The notes under the pieces are model-generated. The model had not been told where the DNA came from. It was given only the letters and a program-made list of their open reading frames with translations, and ran no database searches. Shown here one piece after another: positions 17,458 to 25,340 of a stretch of 64,000 bases of DNA. The stretch is from JALNZF01 sp964447405. Its GTDB lineage: Bacteria; Nitrospirota; UBA9217. The stretch is from positions 186,001 through 250,000 of the forward strand of contig CAYUSP010000002.1 of assembly GCA_964447405.1 (NCBI GenBank), written 5' to 3'. The first letter of the stretch is position 1. Each line of letters begins with the position of its first letter. Position numbers and translations under genes: made by a program.

Positions 17458-18396
17458 TTACATCAGCTCAGCAATGAGCTCCTTGGCCTTGGCAGCAGCC
17501 CCGGGATGCCGCATGATCAGCATGTCGGCCCCCGCTGTTATCATGGCAGAGGCGGTGATGGCTTCCCATGCCATTGCCCGGTCGCCCAGTCCGCCCCACT
17601 CCGGAACTTCCGCGTCAGGCGCCATGGTTTCCTTCACCTTCCAGACATTCGCGCCGATATCGCACACAATAGGTGTCTGCATCATGGGATCGTTCTGGAT
17701 GAGCGCTGCCAGACGAATGCGCTCCATAACGCTGTAGGTATATTCGAGCCCGTAGCCCAGAGCTGAGGACATGGGATCCATAATGATGCGCTCTTTGTCA
17801 AAGCCCATCTGGGTAAGAAGGATATTGAGCTGCTTGGCGAGATTCACGTCGAGCTGGCTCATGGCGATCAACTTGTGGTCATTCGCCATTGCCGCCGCGG
17901 CTATGGTTTTGTAGTTCTCTTCCACTGCCTTGCCTATGGTGCAGTTCTTGCCGCGCGTTGCTGCTGCTGCTGCCTGAAGCACCTGGGTGTCCTTTTCGAC
18001 ATGGCCGCTTCCGAGAATGATGAGTGGTATGTCGACTGCTGCCGCCACCTCTGCGGCTATTTTGGCAGCTTCCTCAGGGCTCTTGTTCTGCTGATCGGGG
18101 TGGGTGCCCATAAGCCGGAGTGCGATGGCATCTGCTCCATTGTCCTGGCAGAACTTGGCCCACTGCACAGGATTGGAGGCCGCGCCTCCCACGGCATTCT
18201 TCACGGTTTCGGGCCAGTCGCTCGGCGCAATGTCCATGATCTCAAATGCCACGGCCGGCTTGTACGGAAACGCTCCCTCGAAAGCCAGAAAAGGCAGGGC
18301 GCTTGAGCCGCCAATGGTCACTGCCTTTGCACCGGACCCAAGCTGTACAGAATAGATTTTACCGCTATAGGACTCCTTTGGTATTGTCAGTGCCAT
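17458..18396 (-). CDS. acsD: Corrinoid iron-sulfur protein, small (beta) subunit
   Basis: About 312 residues in a single TIM barrel, the cofactor-free partner of AcsC. It opens with IPKESYSGKIYSV and carries LPFLAFEGAFPYKP, the ALRLMGTHPD loop and IIMDPMSSALGYGLEYTYSV typical of the family. CAGGAGGTTTTC before the ATG at 18396 fixes the start; twelve further in-frame codons upstream overlap the leader hairpin. It sits 158 bases after acsE and about 100 bases before acsC on the same strand. Confidence 0.97.
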   Translation of the reverse strand: MALTIPKESYSGKIYSVQLGSGAKAVTIGGSSALPFLAFEGAFPYKPAVAFEIMDIAPSDWPETVKNAVGGAASNPVQWAKFCQDNGADAIALRLMGTHPDQQNKSPEEAAKIAAEVAAAVDIPLIILGSGHVEKDTQVLQAAAAATRGKNCTIGKAVEENYKTIAAAAMANDHKLIAMSQLDVNLAKQLNILLTQMGFDKERIIMDPMSSALGYGLEYTYSVMERIRLAALIQNDPMMQTPIVCDIGANVWKVKETMAPDAEVPEWGGLGDRAMAWEAITASAMITAGADMLIMRHPGAAAKAKELIAELM

Positions 18397-18414
18397 GAAA
18401 ACCTCCTGGAAAAA

Positions 18415-18431
18415 TGTTACCCATAGTAACA
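18415..18431 (-). promoter_or_regulatory. Small leader hairpin upstream of acsD
   Basis: TGTTAC / GTAACA is a perfect 6-bp stem with a five-base loop, about 20 bases before the acsD start. A related GTTAC motif, in part with the same extension GTTACTAT, occurs at a similar distance before acsB (15919-15926) and acsC (17371-17376). It may be a shared leader signal or an RNA-processing site. Confidence 0.35.
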
Positions 18432-18554
18432 AAAAATGTTAAATAGGGCAATAAGGAAAATGTATTTAATTACGCTGTTGCACACTTTTGCATTTACCAT
18501 GAGTGCGCATCATCTCCGCTTAATATTGATTCTGCTATCCTTCCCAAACCATTC

Positions 18555-19343
18555 CTACATATCCAGGTAGGAGTGTGCATACATGGTCTTGCACATGATC
18601 ATTTCCGTGGTCTTGACCGTATCCATCATGTCCTTGTCCAACGGGTCTATGATAGCGGACGTGAGCCCCTCGAAAATCAGAAGCGCAAGGTAGTTCCGGT
18701 TGATGATCCCTCGCACATGTTTCGGTGCGCCGTTCGAAATGTTCGACAGCCCAACCACGGTGTTCATGGGCGGATCGTTCAGGTCTCTGAACATTTTAAC
18801 AGCACGGATCGCCTGCCTGCCCTGGTCCTGCATCGTGGCTATCTGAAGAATAAGGGGATCGAGGAATATATTCTCCATGGAAACGCCGTACTCCATTCCG
18901 CGCGCCATGATCTCCGCGGCAATGACGCAGCGGTCCTCGGCATCGGCCGGAAGGCCGCCCTTCCCAAGGGTGAGCGCCACGATCTTCGTCCCATACTTGC
19001 CCGCCAGTTCCATCATGGGGAAACGCTCCGGTTCGTTCGAGGTGGAGTTCACGATAGGAAGGCCCCATGTGTTGTTATGCGCCTTGATCCCGGCCTCCAT
19101 GGCCTTCACGTTCGTCGTATCGAGGCAGAGCGGCTTCTGCACCACCTCATGCACCACCTTCACGGCCCAGTCCATAAGCTGGGGGCCGTCATCTTCGGCC
19201 GGACCGATGGACACATCGATATAGTGGGCTCCCGCGTTGGCCTGAGCCACGGCCAGCTCCTGAATAGGTTTCGGATCGCGCTTTTGAAGCGCCTCCCGCA
19301 CCTTCTTCATCATGACACTGATTTTTTCTCCAATTATGATCAT
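18555..19343 (-). CDS. acsE: Methyl-THF:corrinoid iron-sulfur protein methyltransferase
   Basis: Transfers the methyl group from 5-methyl-THF to the cobamide of AcsCD. 262 residues, as in characterised enzymes, folded as one pterin-binding TIM barrel. Visible are IIGEKI at the N-terminus, the DVSIGPAEDDG loop, LDTTNVKAMEAG, PIVNSTSNE (the conserved Asn that contacts the pterin) and GLSNISNGAP. AAGGAGATG precedes the ATG at a slightly long distance. It is flanked by the DUF2520 gene and acsD, all on the minus strand. Confidence 0.97.
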   Translation of the reverse strand: MIIIGEKISVMMKKVREALQKRDPKPIQELAVAQANAGAHYIDVSIGPAEDDGPQLMDWAVKVVHEVVQKPLCLDTTNVKAMEAGIKAHNNTWGLPIVNSTSNEPERFPMMELAGKYGTKIVALTLGKGGLPADAEDRCVIAAEIMARGMEYGVSMENIFLDPLILQIATMQDQGRQAIRAVKMFRDLNDPPMNTVVGLSNISNGAPKHVRGIINRNYLALLIFEGLTSAIIDPLDKDMMDTVKTTEMIMCKTMYAHSYLDM

Positions 19344-19446
19344 CTTCTAAACATCTCCTTTCATCACTTCGCTTTATGAAATTGCATGCGTATTGCGGGT
19401 TATTCGTTTATTCGATGCTGATAAACCGTCCTGCCAGGGTGGAACT

Positions 19447-20352
19447 TCAGTTTCGCTCTTCGCTTTTTCTGACCAGTTTCTCGAACTCTGCAGCCGTATC
19501 CTCGTTTATGCTTCCCTTGTCTCTGGCAACACCGATGGTCTGGCGCGCCAGCTCCCGATAAAGCGGAAGAAGTTCGGGCACACGCTGGCGCATGGCTTCC
19601 AGGTGTCCGCGAACCGTATCACTGTCTCCCCGGTCGATCGGCCCGGTCAACGCCTTGGGTATGCCAAGTGCTTCAATATTGGCGAGTGTTCCTTTGACAA
19701 GGGGAAGAACCGCATGAAGCGCCTCCCGCCTGTCTGCTCCAAGTGTCTCGAAATATCGAAGCCCGAACGCAATCACGGCTACAAGATAATTTGATACTGC
19801 AACTGCCCCTGCGTGGTACAGGGCCGCGGAATGGCGATCCGACCTCCACTCCGGCAGTTTCAACTCAATGCCGCCGATGGCGGCCACCAACTCCCTGACA
19901 ACGGTCTCCGCTTCAGGATCAGCTTCTATCCGATACGAAGACCCGGGAAGGTTAGCGATCCCCTGCTGTCTGCTCGGAACGGATTGCAGCGGATGCATAA
20001 CCGCCCGGTATGCACCGCATGCTTTCGCTGAATCCAGGAGGTCGAGCGAATGTGCGCCGGACGTGTGAATCACCACCGCTCGTGCCCGAAGTCCGTTGCT
20101 GCGCGCGGCAGTATTGCAGATTTCCTTGATTACCCGGTCGGGTGTCGTGATGAAAACAATGTCAGCACCTGCCACCGCGGTGGTCATATTCGTCGTCGGC
20201 TCACCAGCGCCGATGAATCCCGCGGCCATCGATGCTGACGCTATGGAGCGCGTCATCACGGACACAATACGGTAACCGGCGCGGGAAAGCAGAAATCCCA
20301 CCGAACTGCCGATGCGTCCTGCGCCTATGATGGCGACCTTGTGTTCAGCCAT
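19447..20352 (-). CDS. Rossmann-like / DUF2520 domain protein
   Basis: 301 residues. The N-terminal NAD(P)-binding Rossmann domain starts with VAIIGAGRIGSSVGFLL and includes VFITTPDRVI and HTSGAHSLD. A C-terminal all-helical DUF2520 domain contains RHSAALYHAGAVAVSNYLVA. The architecture resembles 6-phosphogluconate or ketopantoate dehydrogenase-type reductases, but the substrate of this family is not established. Its position between cooC and acsE suggests a link to one-carbon or pantothenate/CoA metabolism; panB is about 2 kb upstream on the same strand. Confidence 0.85.
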   Translation of the reverse strand: MAEHKVAIIGAGRIGSSVGFLLSRAGYRIVSVMTRSIASASMAAGFIGAGEPTTNMTTAVAGADIVFITTPDRVIKEICNTAARSNGLRARAVVIHTSGAHSLDLLDSAKACGAYRAVMHPLQSVPSRQQGIANLPGSSYRIEADPEAETVVRELVAAIGGIELKLPEWRSDRHSAALYHAGAVAVSNYLVAVIAFGLRYFETLGADRREALHAVLPLVKGTLANIEALGIPKALTGPIDRGDSDTVRGHLEAMRQRVPELLPLYRELARQTIGVARDKGSINEDTAAEFEKLVRKSEERN

Positions 20353-20439
20353 TGTTATCCGAAGATCACCGAGATACAGCTGAAAAAAACAGGCCCCCGA
20401 TCGTCGTCGCGTTGAGGAGCACTGCGGATTACATCCGCG

Positions 20440-21210
20440 TCAGGGAATCAGCCTGTCCAGAATGCCAAAATAAGCAGTAAGCGCTTTTGAATCAGGAGGA
20501 AGCTGAATGAGCGGCCTTGCATTCAGATCGTATTCAAAGATCAAATCATCAGCAGGAACGAATCCCGCGAACTCGACATTCTGTTGACCGATCGTCTTCA
20601 GGAGCGACTTGTCCTCGCTCGTTCCCTCCTGAATCCGGTTTACGATGAGGGCAACGCGCTTTACATTGAGATGCAGTTCTTTTACCAGTTCGCCGATGCG
20701 TCCGGCGGTCATGACCCCACGCACCGAGGAATCGCTGATGATCAGCAGCAGGTCCGTATCCTGCGTCGTGCGCCGGGACAGATGCTCGAGGCCCGCCTCG
20801 TTGTCCATGACCGTGTAAGGGTAATTGTCGGCCAGCTTGTCCATGTACTTGCGGATGATATTATTCGCCGCACAGTAGCAGCCTGCGCCTTCGGGCCTTC
20901 CCATGACCAGTAAATCGAATCCGCTGGACTCCACGAGCGCCTGCTGGATCTCATAGTCAAAGAGCTGCTCCATGCTCATGCCGCCAGGCCGGGGAGCCGT
21001 CGATTTGACGGCCTCCAGAGAGGTTTCACGCAGCTTCCCGACGGTAGCGTGAACCTTGACGCCGAGCACATCATGCAGATTTGCGTTCGCATCAGCATCA
21101 ACTGCGAGCACGGCGCCGCGTCTTTTTTCCTTCAGGTATCGTATGGTCAGGCCGCACAGGCTGGTTTTGCCCGTGCCGCCCTTGCCTGCTACTGCTATGG
21201 TAAAGCCCAT
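20440..21210 (-). CDS. CooC/AcsF-type nickel-insertion ATPase (copy 1)
   Basis: About 256 residues. The MinD/Mrp-type deviant Walker A is GKGGTGKTSL (residues 9-18). The family's dimer or metal-binding CxC lies in GAGCYCAAN, with DADANANLHDVLGV as the switch region. Proteins of this family insert nickel into CO dehydrogenase (CooC) or acetyl-CoA synthase (AcsF). Its place in the acs unit makes AcsB the likelier client. An in-frame TTG at 21231 lies further upstream; the ATG at 21210 begins the conserved strand. A second relative is at 31943-32725. Confidence 0.9.
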   Translation of the reverse strand: MGFTIAVAGKGGTGKTSLCGLTIRYLKEKRRGAVLAVDADANANLHDVLGVKVHATVGKLRETSLEAVKSTAPRPGGMSMEQLFDYEIQQALVESSGFDLLVMGRPEGAGCYCAANNIIRKYMDKLADNYPYTVMDNEAGLEHLSRRTTQDTDLLLIISDSSVRGVMTAGRIGELVKELHLNVKRVALIVNRIQEGTSEDKSLLKTIGQQNVEFAGFVPADDLIFEYDLNARPLIQLPPDSKALTAYFGILDRLIP

Positions 21211-21307
21211 GGGTCTCAACAGCAGGGTCAAGGATCAGCAAGCAAGGATCATGGGGGGAAGCGACCAAATCCAGCACCCCATGCTACTTGCTACATGCTA
21301 CTTGCCC

Positions 21308-22039
21308 CTATCCTTTCATCACTCCAAACTTCTTTCTGACTTCTTCTATCTTGCCGCAGGTCATCTTGCCTTCCGGGCATGCAGTGTACAAACATCCAGG
21401 GCCGGATCTTGCAAAGATCGTTGGTGCCACCTTCTGCGCAAGGGCAAGCATGCGTTCTGCCATTTCCCGGATTTCCCACTGCGCCCGGTTGCAGCAGCGC
21501 ACGCGGAAAAAATGAAGCAGCTCCCGCGCGTTCATGGTAACCACAATCTTGGTTTCCGCGGCATTCGGAAGCAGGTACCGCGCATCCTGCTGCCCTGCCT
21601 CGCCATGTACACCAAGCTCTTCAAGTCGCTTCAGGACCCGGGTATAATTCTCCTGGGCCTCGGCCATGCTCTTCTCAAACTCCCTGGTGATTTGGTCATC
21701 CTGCTTGATGCTGGGCGGAATAATGTAATCGAACTGCTCGGCCTTTACGTACCGCTGGCTTTGCTGGGAATATGAGGCAACCCGGTGCCGAACGAGCTGG
21801 TGTGAGCAGGCCCGGGAAATTCCTTCTATACCGAAGGTAAAGGACACGTGCTCGATGGGAGACAAATGCCCGATCGAAGCCAGTTTCTCAACGAACGCTG
21901 TCTGGTCCCTGGTTTCGATCTTTTCCTTCAGTTGCTCTACACCGGACGGGCTGTAGCAAAGCTTCGCCGCCATGGCGACGACCTCTTCAGGTTCCGGTGT
22001 ATAGCGGAGAAGGACAACGTTCAATGCCGCTTCAGGCAT
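21308..22039 (-). CDS. thyX: Flavin-dependent thymidylate synthase ThyX
   Basis: Makes dTMP from dUMP using methylene-THF and NAD(P)H, with FAD as redox cofactor. 243 residues. The signature RHRVASYSQQSQRY fits the RHR-x7-S family motif, and GGGGGAGGAAGC precedes the ATG. The C-terminus is Cys-containing (CCNRAQWE, CPEGKMTCGK), as in several anaerobe ThyX proteins. It heads the thyX-cooC-DUF2520-acsEDCB run and has a strong promoter just upstream. Confidence 0.96.
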   Translation of the reverse strand: MPEAALNVVLLRYTPEPEEVVAMAAKLCYSPSGVEQLKEKIETRDQTAFVEKLASIGHLSPIEHVSFTFGIEGISRACSHQLVRHRVASYSQQSQRYVKAEQFDYIIPPSIKQDDQITREFEKSMAEAQENYTRVLKRLEELGVHGEAGQQDARYLLPNAAETKIVVTMNARELLHFFRVRCCNRAQWEIREMAERMLALAQKVAPTIFARSGPGCLYTACPEGKMTCGKIEEVRKKFGVMKG

Positions 22040-22097
22040 GCTTCCTCCCCCGATTTATGAAGCAAAAGACTGACTGTTGAGGTGATGAAAGAGCAGT

Positions 22098-22127
22098 ATT
22101 ATATCCATCGTGCATCTCATGAGTCAA
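22098..22127 (-). promoter_or_regulatory. Sigma-70-type promoter for thyX and the acs unit
   Basis: On the minus strand, TTGACT (22127-22122) and TATAAT (22103-22098) are separated by 18 bases. The predicted transcript would begin about 50 bases before the thyX start codon. It is the best promoter match seen upstream of the acs genes. Confidence 0.7.
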
Positions 22128-22259
22128 GAAAAATTCAAGCAAATCCGCAATAATAAATAGTAATTATTTTAATTAACTTATAAATTTCATTGATAAAAAA
22201 CCCTGCGCTACAATTAGTAGCCAAGCGTCCGCTACGAATAGAAACATAAGTTTTTTTTA

Positions 22260-23060
22260 TTATTTGAAGCTCTGCTCGTGAGTAGGGAAGGCTCCTGATT
22301 CAACTTCCTGTTTGTAGTGAACAACAGCTTTTAGAGCCTGCTCCCTCAGATTGGCATACTGCTTCACAAATTTCGGGGTAAACCGGTCAAACAATCCCAA
22401 CAGATCATGCAGCACCAGCACCTGGCCATCGCAGTCCGCTCCCGCACCTATTCCGATCGTCGGAATGTGCAGTAAATCCTGTACCTCTTTTGCAAGCAGG
22501 GCCGGCATTGCCTCCAAGACGATCGAGAATGCTCCCGCATCCTGAACCGCTTTTGCGTCGGCAAGCACTTTTTCCCGCGCTGCTTCGTCCCTCCCCTGCA
22601 CTTTGAAACCGCCCATCATATGCACGGACTGAGGGGTAAGGCCGATATGCGCCATGACCGGGATGCCTGCATCCACAATGGCCCTGATCGCTTCCGCGGA
22701 CCGGGATCCGCCTTCGAGCTTTACCGCTTCGGCCCCTGCTTCCTTCAGAAATCTGCCCGCATTGGAGACCGCATCCGCCTTGTCCGTTTGATAGGAAAGA
22801 AACGGCATATCCCCCACGACCATGGCTGACGCAGCTGCACGCGAGACCATCCGCGTGTGATAGATCATTTCTTCCATGGTAACGGGCAGCGTGTTCGAAA
22901 GCCCCTGCACGACCATGGCGAGCGAGTCGCCGACGAGTATGATGTCGATCCCGGCCTGGTCCACAATCTGGGCTGTGGGAAAATCATAGGCCGTGAGCAT
23001 GGTGATCTTCCTGCCGTCGGCCTTCTTCTTATGGATGTCGAGTATCGTCGTCTTGGGCAT
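22260..23060 (-). CDS. panB: 3-methyl-2-oxobutanoate hydroxymethyltransferase (ketopantoate synthesis)
   Basis: First committed step of pantothenate and CoA synthesis, using methylene-THF. 266 residues, a standard TIM barrel. Visible are TAYDFPTAQIVDQAG, LVGDSLAMVVQG with the metal-binding Asp, VKLEGG, HIGLTPQSVH and the Glu of IVLEAMP, then GIGAGADCDGQVLVLHDLLG. GAGGTCCC precedes the ATG. It follows the selenocysteine glutaredoxin-like gene by 30 bases on the same strand and so is probably co-transcribed with the met/hdr genes. Confidence 0.97.
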   Translation of the reverse strand: MPKTTILDIHKKKADGRKITMLTAYDFPTAQIVDQAGIDIILVGDSLAMVVQGLSNTLPVTMEEMIYHTRMVSRAAASAMVVGDMPFLSYQTDKADAVSNAGRFLKEAGAEAVKLEGGSRSAEAIRAIVDAGIPVMAHIGLTPQSVHMMGGFKVQGRDEAAREKVLADAKAVQDAGAFSIVLEAMPALLAKEVQDLLHIPTIGIGAGADCDGQVLVLHDLLGLFDRFTPKFVKQYANLREQALKAVVHYKQEVESGAFPTHEQSFK

Positions 23061-23090
23061 TGGTTGGGACCTCGGCGGTTTTTCTGACGA

Positions 23091-23480
23091 TTATTCCCGC
23101 CTCTTTCGTTCTATTGCGGATCGCATTGCCTCTGCGGAATACCCACGGATGATGATGCCTTCGATATCCACAACCGGCACACCCGATCTACCGCTCTTTG
23201 AAAGCATCTCCTGCCGCCGTGCGGGCTCCTTTTCGATGTCGTATTCGATCAGGCTGACTCCCATGCCGCGCAGGAACTCCCGCGCCTTATTGCAATAGGG
23301 TCACCAGCTGGTCTGGTACATGATGACATCGATGGCACCGTAGGACCGCTTTGGCTCGCCGGCTGACGGATCGGCGCTGGCCTGCGCACTGTACAGGATG
23401 ATCATGCCCGCCAGCAAAAGCGCTTTTTTCCAGAAGGCAATTCTTTTTTTATCCACATCGAGGACTGTTAATACAGACAT
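23091..23480 (-). CDS. Exported glutaredoxin-like selenoprotein (TGA at codon 60 = Sec)
   Basis: A 129-residue gene visible only if the TGA at 23301-23303 is read as selenocysteine. The frame starts at ATG 23480 (GAAGAGGCAGC before it) and ends at TAA 23091. Residues 11-36 form a signal peptide: a KKRIAFWKK basic region, a hydrophobic ALLLAGMIILY core and an AQASA cleavage site. The glutaredoxin domain follows: VIMYQTSW-Sec-PYCNKAREFL replaces the usual CPYC by UPYC, then EYDIEKE, the cis-Pro SGVPVVDIEG and IIRGYS. Downstream residues stay conserved, so the TGA is not a random stop. It probably acts as a periplasmic thiol redox protein. It sits between metF and panB on the same strand. The function and client proteins are unknown. 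Confidence 0.88.
23268..23303 (-). promoter_or_regulatory. SECIS-like hairpin of the glutaredoxin-like gene
   Basis: After TGA (23303-23301) and 15 spacer bases, GCGCGGG (23285-23279) pairs with CCTGCGC (23274-23268), with one G-U pair, around loop AGTT. The loop begins 22 bases after TGA and has G at its second position, as bacterial SECIS elements require. Confidence 0.7.
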
Positions 23481-23534
23481 GCTGCCTCTTCTTCCCCTTG
23501 CCCCTTGCTTCCCATGACGCTTGGCCCTGCTTTC

Positions 23535-24506
23535 CTAGAATTGCGGCCTCGGATACAGTCCAGCTGCCTTCACGATCCCCTCCATGGCGCTTTCCCATTC
23601 GATGGCCTGGATATGGACACCTTTGACGCCGGGAATCTCAAGGATTTGATGGATAAGCTCCACAGTGATCTTGAGGCCTTCCGCCTCCTGCAGCTCGCGC
23701 ATCTTTTTCTTATCGTCGCCCGCAGCCTCTTTGGCCTTGTTCATCCGGTCGATCAACGCCTTCGGAACAGTGACGCCGGCAACCGAGGCGTCCATGTATT
23801 TAAGCATCATGGCGCTTCGCGGCACGATGATGCCGCCGAGGATTGCTGTCCGCTCATGAAGCCCCAGGTTGCGGGCCTTTTCCATCTGAGACCGGAAGAT
23901 TGCCACGTCGTAGATTCCCTGGGTCTGAATGAAGTCAGCGCCCGCATCCACCTTCTTTTTGAGGTTGTAGGGCCGGAAATCCATGGGGTCTCCCATGGGT
24001 GTCCAGGAGGCGCCAATAAAGAACTTCGGCGGGACTTCGAGCTTGTCCCCGCCCTCCTGCAGGCTTTCGTCGCGCATCTTTTTCATGATCCCGACGAGCT
24101 GGGTCGTATCCACATCATACACATTCTTCGCGCCCGGGTGCCCCTTGAGCTTGCCTGCAGCGCTGAACTTCTGGTGGTCGCCGGCAATGCACAGGCAGTT
24201 TTTGAGCCCCAGCGCCGCGGCGCCGAGCAGGTCGGCCTGTATGGCGATCCGGTTCCTGTCGCGACAGGTCATCTGCATGACCGGTTCGAGCCCCTCCCTC
24301 TGGGCGATGAACGCAGCGGCGATGCTCGAGATGCGGACCACGGCTGTCTGGCAGTCCGTAATGTTCGCCGCGTCGCAAAAGCCTTTCAGCTTATGCGCCT
24401 TTTCAACGACCTCATGGGCGTCCGCGCTCATGGGCGGCCCGAGCTCCGCTGTTACCGCGGGTTTGCCGCTTGCAATTACTTTTTCAAGGTTGCTTCCGCT
24501 TTTCAT
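23535..24506 (-). CDS. metF: Methylenetetrahydrofolate reductase (MetF)
   Basis: Reduces methylene-THF to methyl-THF with FAD, the last folate step before AcsE. 323 residues in a TIM barrel. Family segments visible are TAELGPP near the N-terminus (catalytic Glu), NITDCQTAVVRIS, MQMTCRDRNR, CIAGDHQ and FIQTQGIYD. TCGGAGGG precedes the ATG. With MetV and HdrCBA-MvhD next to it, it matches the acetogen-type reductase complex rather than a stand-alone NADH-dependent MetF. Confidence 0.96.
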   Translation of the reverse strand: MKSGSNLEKVIASGKPAVTAELGPPMSADAHEVVEKAHKLKGFCDAANITDCQTAVVRISSIAAAFIAQREGLEPVMQMTCRDRNRIAIQADLLGAAALGLKNCLCIAGDHQKFSAAGKLKGHPGAKNVYDVDTTQLVGIMKKMRDESLQEGGDKLEVPPKFFIGASWTPMGDPMDFRPYNLKKKVDAGADFIQTQGIYDVAIFRSQMEKARNLGLHERTAILGGIIVPRSAMMLKYMDASVAGVTVPKALIDRMNKAKEAAGDDKKKMRELQEAEGLKITVELIHQILEIPGVKGVHIQAIEWESAMEGIVKAAGLYPRPQF

Positions 24507-24533
24507 TAAACCCTCCGATTATCAACGGTCTTT

Positions 24534-24614
24534 CTCGCGCAAAGGCGCTAAGCTCGCAAAGAAAATCGACATCCTATTCTTGTCTTTCTTGGCGTCTTTG
24601 CGGCTTGGCGCGAG
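24534..24614. repeat. Intergenic inverted repeat, family copy A
   Basis: Imperfect inverted repeat between metV and metF. The left arm contains CTCGCGCAAAGGCGCTAAGC and then CGCAAAG; the right arm contains CTTTGCGGCTTGGCGCGAG. It resembles copies at 25873, 49501 and 59176. The transcript could fold into a long hairpin. Confidence 0.6.
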
Positions 24615-24627
24615 ATCGTTTCTGCCG

Positions 24628-25320
24628 TTATCCTTTTTTCTTCTCTTCTTCCAGCTCCATGATGTGCTCGTATACGAGCCTTCTTGGCCCGCCGTGGGTG
24701 CCGGTAGACCAATTCCGCGGCGGTTGAATGGAGTACAGCTCCTCGATCCTGCCAAGCTTCTTCATCCGTTCCACGATAAGGTACCAGGCACAGTCAATAT
24801 CCTTGCCCACCTCGCATTTTCCCTTATCCGTTCCGCCGCAGGGCCCGTTCATAAGAGACTTGGAGCAGCGGACAATCGGGCAAATACCGCCGGTCATATG
24901 GAGGATGCAGTTGCCGCAGCCGCCGCAGAGCTCCACAAAGTGGCCAGCCTGGGGCACCGCGCCATAGAACGACGTGTTGACCCCGGGATAGACCGGGACT
25001 TCACCGATCCGCTCGGACAGAAAATTGACGCCTACGCCGCAGGCTGTCGAAAGCACCAGGTCGTACGTCCTCACCTTTTCCATCAACGGCTCGAAAAACT
25101 CCGGTTCACAGTGGCGCTCGATCGCGGAATGGTCCACCTCCATGCCGCTGCTTTCCTGGGCAGCCTTCATCCTGATCATCGAAGCGAGGATCTCGGCTTC
25201 CTTCCCGCCGCCCGCGTGGCTGATGGCAACGCAGGTATTGCATCCGAACACGAGGACCTTTTTGAAGCCCTTGACCATGTCCCAGATTTCCTCAAATGGC
25301 TTCTGCTTGGCAACTATCAT
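24628..25320 (-). CDS. metV: MetV: zinc-containing partner of methylenetetrahydrofolate reductase
   Basis: 230 residues of the MTHFR C-terminal/MetV family, a small subunit that binds zinc and iron-sulfur clusters and docks MetF onto its electron donor. Cys-rich segments are visible: VFGCNTCVAISHAGG, LSTACGVGVNFLS, ELCGGCGNCILHMTGGICPIVRC and LMNGPCGGTDKGKCEV. AAGGAGTGACTAACCG precedes the ATG. It lies between the selenocysteine mvhD and metF, as in the Moorella hdrCBA-mvhD-metVF cluster. Confidence 0.93.
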   Translation of the reverse strand: MIVAKQKPFEEIWDMVKGFKKVLVFGCNTCVAISHAGGGKEAEILASMIRMKAAQESSGMEVDHSAIERHCEPEFFEPLMEKVRTYDLVLSTACGVGVNFLSERIGEVPVYPGVNTSFYGAVPQAGHFVELCGGCGNCILHMTGGICPIVRCSKSLMNGPCGGTDKGKCEVGKDIDCAWYLIVERMKKLGRIEELYSIQPPRNWSTGTHGGPRRLVYEHIMELEEEKKKG

Positions 25321-25340
25321 CGGTTAGTCACTCCTTTTCA

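Noticed and set aside
22993..23298. Plus-strand open frame over the panB to glutaredoxin-like region
   Set aside because: The minus strand holds panB and the selenoprotein with clear domain matches. The plus frame has none.
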